Assembly: GCF_009737085.1 (NCBI RefSeq)
Contig: NZ_WOVL01000015.1
Coordinates: 59,625-123,624 of the forward strand
Direction of reading: 5' to 3'
Length of the DNA stretch: 64,000 bases
Source of the DNA: Paenibacillus sp. NEAU-GSW1
GTDB lineage: Bacteria > Bacillota > Bacilli > Paenibacillales > Paenibacillaceae
In this document: positions 61,111-64,000 of the stretch, piece after piece
How the letters are laid out: each line of letters opens with the position of its first letter
How positions within the stretch are numbered: the first letter of the stretch is position 1
The notes under the pieces: model-generated
What the model saw: the letters and a program-made list of their open reading frames with translations, nothing else
Databases searched by the model: none
What the model was told of the DNA's origin: nothing
Position numbers and translations under genes: made by a program

Positions 61111-61899
61111 TTAAATATCCAATATAGGTACGGCTCTCCCATCTGTCCAGTTCATTTGGCTGTCGAGCATAAATTGAACGGTCCAATGGTGGCCCTGTGT
61201 ATACCAGTTATGAAATGGAATAACAGCCTCATACAATCGCTCTACCGCCTCCGGGCTTTTCAGTTCTACAACATCGTCAACCATCTGCACAAACCGGTCC
61301 GGCTTATGGCTGACCTCTTCGAGCACGCGATTAAACCATTTGTACGAAGGAAACAGCGTTTCATTATAAGCGAGTATTAATCTGCCCGCAAAAAACGCAT
61401 AATTGGTCAAACAGTAATCGATAAGCAGCTTGTTGTTTCTTTTTAACCCTTCATAGTAGTACCACTTCCACGTCTCGAATTGCGCGTAAAACTTGGTCAT
61501 ATTTTCTTCCTTCTTATCGACCGGATAGTTGGAAGCCTCCGCGACCAGCTGTTCCAAGCCTTCGACACGGGAGAATGTGACGAAAGCATCTTTAAATGCA
61601 AATTTGGACGGCTCATTGCCAGATTTCGCAACGTTTTTTATATAATCAACCGATACAACTTTACCATCGACATAACCGCCTTCATAAGAACAGGACTCCG
61701 TCTCAAAATAGCCGAGATCATTAGCCGCTTGCGCTTTAGCATAATGCTCGTCGGTGAGCACGATAATGATGTCGATATCGGACGTTTCATCTGCATAGCC
61801 GTGCGCAACCGAACCTCCGATAATAATGCCCGCAGTTCCTTCCCGGTTCTTCAATTTGTTCGTAATCGCTTCAATTGCTTCTTTATGATGCGGATACAT
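61111..61899 (-). CDS. Nucleotidyltransferase-domain protein
   Basis: 262 aa. The N-terminal Pol-beta-like nucleotidyltransferase fold has GGSVAHGYADETSDIDIIIVL (residues about 28-48), with the metal-binding DxD, and VVSVDYI as the third Asp. The C-terminal half is helical (a substrate-binding domain, as in aminoglycoside nucleotidyltransferases). Substrate unknown. Monocistronic. Confidence 0.85.
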   Translation of the reverse strand: MYPHHKEAIEAITNKLKNREGTAGIIIGGSVAHGYADETSDIDIIIVLTDEHYAKAQAANDLGYFETESCSYEGGYVDGKVVSVDYIKNVAKSGNEPSKFAFKDAFVTFSRVEGLEQLVAEASNYPVDKKEENMTKFYAQFETWKWYYYEGLKRNNKLLIDYCLTNYAFFAGRLILAYNETLFPSYKWFNRVLEEVSHKPDRFVQMVDDVVELKSPEAVERLYEAVIPFHNWYTQGHHWTVQFMLDSQMNWTDGRAVPILDI

Positions 61900-62023
61900 G
61901 CCGTTCCCTTCTTTCTTCGTTTTATATTAATATTTATATTAATTGATTAATATATTATCAATTTCATCGTAACATATTTATAAACCTTTGCAACATTAAC
62001 CTGCAAGTTCGATCGCGATAACA

Positions 62024-62066
62024 ACAAAAAAAGCCTATTGTTCCAATGAACAGCAGGCTTTTTCTT
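62024..62066 (-). terminator. Terminator after the NarK-type gene
   Basis: Minus-strand AAAAAGCCT...TTGTTC stem pairing with AGGCTTTTTTT, eleven bases after the stop codon. Confidence 0.85.
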
Positions 62067-62076
62067 TCGAAACGCA

Positions 62077-63261
62077 CTAGGCAGTCCGTTCCATTTGCTT
62101 CTGAATCGGCTGCTTCGCAGGCCGCCGGGCTGCAAACAACAGAACCAAGCAAAGCAGCGCGAAGATTACCATAAATATAAATCCTAAATTATAATCGCCA
62201 GTCGCATCCTTGACCATCCCCAGCACAATTGGAGGGAAAAATCCGCCGACGCCGCCTGCCGCCCCGACAATGCCAGTCACCGCTCCGGTATTTCCGGAGG
62301 ACACCTCCGGCACCATTTTGAAAACTGCGCCGTTCCCTAAACCAAGCAGCGCAGAAATAAACAAGCATAGGAAGCTGAATGTATTGAACTGTTCCAGCGA
62401 AAACGACAATGCAAGCGCGGATGCCAATATTCCGGCAAACACGAAAGTCAGCACTTTTTTGCTGCCGAACCGATCCGCCAAGTATCCGCCTGCCGGTCGG
62501 ATAAGCGTTGCGACGAGAACAAAACCAGCCGTCTTCATGCCCGCGTCTAACGCGCTTAACCCGAACAAATCTTTCAAGAACGTCGGCAGATATACGCTAA
62601 ATGCGACAAAGCCGCCGAACGTTAAAAAATAATAAATCGATAATTGCCAAGTCGTTTTGTATTTCAACACGGATAATGACTGCTTCATCGTCTTTGGCTC
62701 GCCTTGAACCGCGGGATCCTCAGTGAAGGTATAGAAAACGACAGCCATTACTGCGATAACGATTGCTAAACTGAAGAATACCCAAGGAAGACCGTATTGC
62801 TCTGAAATCGTAGGGATAAGAAAATTGGCTCCTGCCCCGCCCAAATTGCCAAGCCCTGCGATGCCAAGAATGAAACCTTGTCTTTGCGGAGGGAACCATC
62901 TGGATACAAACGTCAGCGATACTGCAAACGTCGTACCGGCCATCCCGATAAACAATGCGCAAACGAGCATCCATTCATAGGAATCAACAAGCCCTGCCGC
63001 AATCAAAGGCAAGATCAAAAACAGCATCGTAATCGTAAACACCTTTTTGCCGCCGTAACGATCCGTCAATATCCCCATTGGAATTCGCATAATGGACCCC
63101 AGCAATACGGGAGTCGCAATCAGAATGCTTTTCTCGAGCGTGCTCAATTGGAACAGCTCTTGAATCTGACTGGCAATTGGAGAAAATACGGACCAAATAA
63201 TGAAGGATACGGTCATCGCAACCGTCGAGAATAGAAGCGCCTTGGTTTGCTTCGTTGTCAT
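62077..63261 (-). CDS. narK: Nitrate/nitrite transporter, NarK-type MFS
   Basis: 394 aa, twelve membrane helices. NNP-family features are visible: LGSIMRIPMGILTDRYGGKKVF, GIAGLGNLGGAGANFLIPTI in helix 5, FGGFVAFSVYLPTFL, GFVLVATLIRPAGGYLADRFG and the second nitrate signature GAAGGVGGFFPPIVL in helix 11. It moves nitrate and/or nitrite across the membrane. No nitrate or nitrite reductase is in the window. Confidence 0.9.
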   Translation of the reverse strand: MTTKQTKALLFSTVAMTVSFIIWSVFSPIASQIQELFQLSTLEKSILIATPVLLGSIMRIPMGILTDRYGGKKVFTITMLFLILPLIAAGLVDSYEWMLVCALFIGMAGTTFAVSLTFVSRWFPPQRQGFILGIAGLGNLGGAGANFLIPTISEQYGLPWVFFSLAIVIAVMAVVFYTFTEDPAVQGEPKTMKQSLSVLKYKTTWQLSIYYFLTFGGFVAFSVYLPTFLKDLFGLSALDAGMKTAGFVLVATLIRPAGGYLADRFGSKKVLTFVFAGILASALALSFSLEQFNTFSFLCLFISALLGLGNGAVFKMVPEVSSGNTGAVTGIVGAAGGVGGFFPPIVLGMVKDATGDYNLGFIFMVIFALLCLVLLFAARRPAKQPIQKQMERTA

Positions 63262-63705
63262 TAGATTTCATCTCCTAGCTTGCTTCTCTATATATTTTCT
63301 TTCTGAACTCCCGCCGTCCGCGTTATCCGTCAGCATGCATCTCCTGCATCTGTATGTCATCTCCTTCAACTCGCAAACGGTTTCCCTTGCGAAACTTCGA
63401 CTCATTGTCAAGTTTTATAATCACGGTTATGTTATATAAAATAACATTAATTCTTATATATCTACTTTACCGCATTATGACGTATAATCACAACACTTTT
63501 TTGTCAGGTAATTTGACATTTGTAAGAAAAATAATCCAATTGTGAAAATTGAATTCACATTCGTTCGTTTTTCTGCCAGTTATTGCACATTTTCGGGCTC
63601 GGAATTGCATAGGACTTCCAATTTCTTCGCACTGAAATTATTCGCCTCGAGAAGCATGTCAATATACCTGTCACCCGAAAACTGCTGCCGCTAGTGAAAC
63701 GCAAA
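63262..63705. other. Long AT-rich intergenic region
   Basis: No gene is supported over about 440 bp upstream of the transporter. An inverted repeat TGTGAA-N7-TTCACA (63541-63559) is present, but its spacing does not match a standard Fnr site and it is far from the transporter start. Confidence 0.4.
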
Positions 63706-63731
63706 AAACGCCTTCAGAGAAGGCGTTCATT
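63706..63731 (-). terminator. Terminator of a gene cut by the right-hand IS
   Basis: Minus-strand AACGCCTTCTCTGAAGGCGTTTTTT. No intact minus-strand gene precedes it inside the window; it probably belonged to the gene broken at 63833. Confidence 0.75.
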
Positions 63732-63781
63732 GTTTTTAACTGCAATATAGTTTACATGGATTTTGGATCGGCTTGCTTCAC

Positions 63782-63832
63782 TTAGCGATAACGCTGCGGG
63801 ACAGCTTAATTTCCAACCAATCCGCCGTTTTC
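63782..63832 (-). pseudogene. Possible 3' end of a gene disrupted by the right-hand IS
   Basis: On the minus strand the last codons before TGA at 63782 read KTADWLEIKLSRSVIAK, a plausible protein C-terminus, ending about 50 bases before a terminator. The reading frame runs directly into the IS end at 63833. Only the tail is visible, so no family can be named. Confidence 0.4.
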
Positions 63833-64000
63833 GGTGACGTAAAATAGTCTGTGTACCATGATCTGGAGTCTTCCCAGAACATAAAAAAGTAGGGTATCCT
63901 CGGGATTGCGACATCACCAAGAGGAGGACCCTACTCGATGATTAATATACCCGAAAATGCATTTAATGATCTACTTGAAAATACTGTTACCAAATTACTG
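63833..64000 (+). mobile_element. Left end of a second IS256-like element (continues past right edge)
   Basis: Starts with GGTGACGTAAAATAGTCTGTGTA, matching 19 of 23 positions of the right inverted repeat of the IS at 31158. A transposase start follows with the same AAAAAGTAGGGTATCCTCGG leader as the first element. The element is open at the window end. Confidence 0.88.
63938..64000 (+). CDS. IS256-like transposase (partial, N-terminus only)
   Basis: ATG after GAGGAGG; visible residues MINIPENAFNDLLENTVTKL, similar in placement but not in sequence to the N-terminus of the transposase at 32463. Cut by the window edge. Confidence 0.8.
   Translation, partial: MINIPENAFNDLLENTVTKLL

Noticed and set aside
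63541..63559. Fnr-like inverted repeat upstream of the NarK-type gene
   Set aside because: Arms TGTGAA/TTCACA have the wrong spacing for a TGTGA-N6-TCACA site and lie about 280 bases from the start codon.

Overview
The window looks like chromosome from a spore-forming Paenibacillaceae-type Firmicute (Paenibacillus, Cohnella or a close relative). Evidence: AGGAGG-type ribosome sites and many GTG/TTG starts, lipobox solute-binding proteins, YesM/YesN-type sensor-regulator pairs beside CUT1 sugar ABC transporters, a cotJABC spore-coat operon and a sporulenol/squalene-hopene-type cyclase. No tRNA, rRNA or CRISPR array was seen.

Layout. 1-5.8 kb: sugar-uptake module 1, a YesN/YesM pair divergent from two permeases and a binding lipoprotein. 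6-7 kb: a stand-alone PRPP synthetase paralogue. 7-18 kb: small-carbohydrate and redox genes (Gfo/Idh/MocA dehydrogenase, TIM-barrel isomerase, luciferase-like oxidoreductase, SDR, aldo/keto reductase, CBS protein, ThuA) with AraC and TetR regulators. 18-21.8 kb: a decayed stretch (truncated NTF2-like gene, fragment of a second cotJC) and then cotJABC. 21.8-30.8 kb: sugar-uptake module 2, with a GH36 alpha-galactosidase, binding protein, YesN/YesM pair and divergent permeases, so alpha-galactosides are the likely substrates. 30.9-32.8 kb: a tandem array of about 113-bp dyad-rich repeats split by a complete IS256-family element with an 8-bp target duplication. 32.9-45 kb: Nif3-like protein, VOC protein, receiver-like protein, cysJI sulfite reductase, MerR plus aldo/keto reductase, HxlR plus MFS efflux, and the terpene cyclase. 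45-49.8 kb: TetR, metallo-beta-lactamase-fold hydrolase, an orphan sugar-binding lipoprotein, a SpeE-like protein and a GH43 glycosidase. 49.9-58.9 kb: a long co-directional block (lipoprotein, serine hydrolase, SDR, acyl-adenylating enzyme, two-component system, ABC-2 exporter, small membrane protein). 59-64 kb: IS debris in a phosphatase gene, a lipoprotein, a nucleotidyltransferase, a NarK-type transporter and the start of a second IS256-like element.

The most unusual signal is a family of very short repeated reading frames. Upstream of the aldo/keto reductase at 39608 there are seven 42-bp units, each reading ATG or TTG, then 11 more codons, then a stop (M-R-D-F-E-L-R-P/S-K-I-L-M). Between cysJ and cysI there are two 41-bp units of the same family ([12 protein letters not shown]), each two bases after the preceding stop codon. 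In both places the last unit's stop codon merges into the Shine-Dalgarno site of the next real gene. Each unit can also fold into a hairpin, and the two loci differ by one compensated base pair. This could be a termination-reinitiation relay, a family of tiny peptides, or a palindromic repeat that tracks ribosome sites.

Other notable items are paired palindromic operators between an SDR and its TetR regulator, a MerR promoter with a 19-bp spacer, genes that appear to start at ATT or ATA or to lack a start, a pentanucleotide repeat inside the cotJ operon, and several gene remnants.
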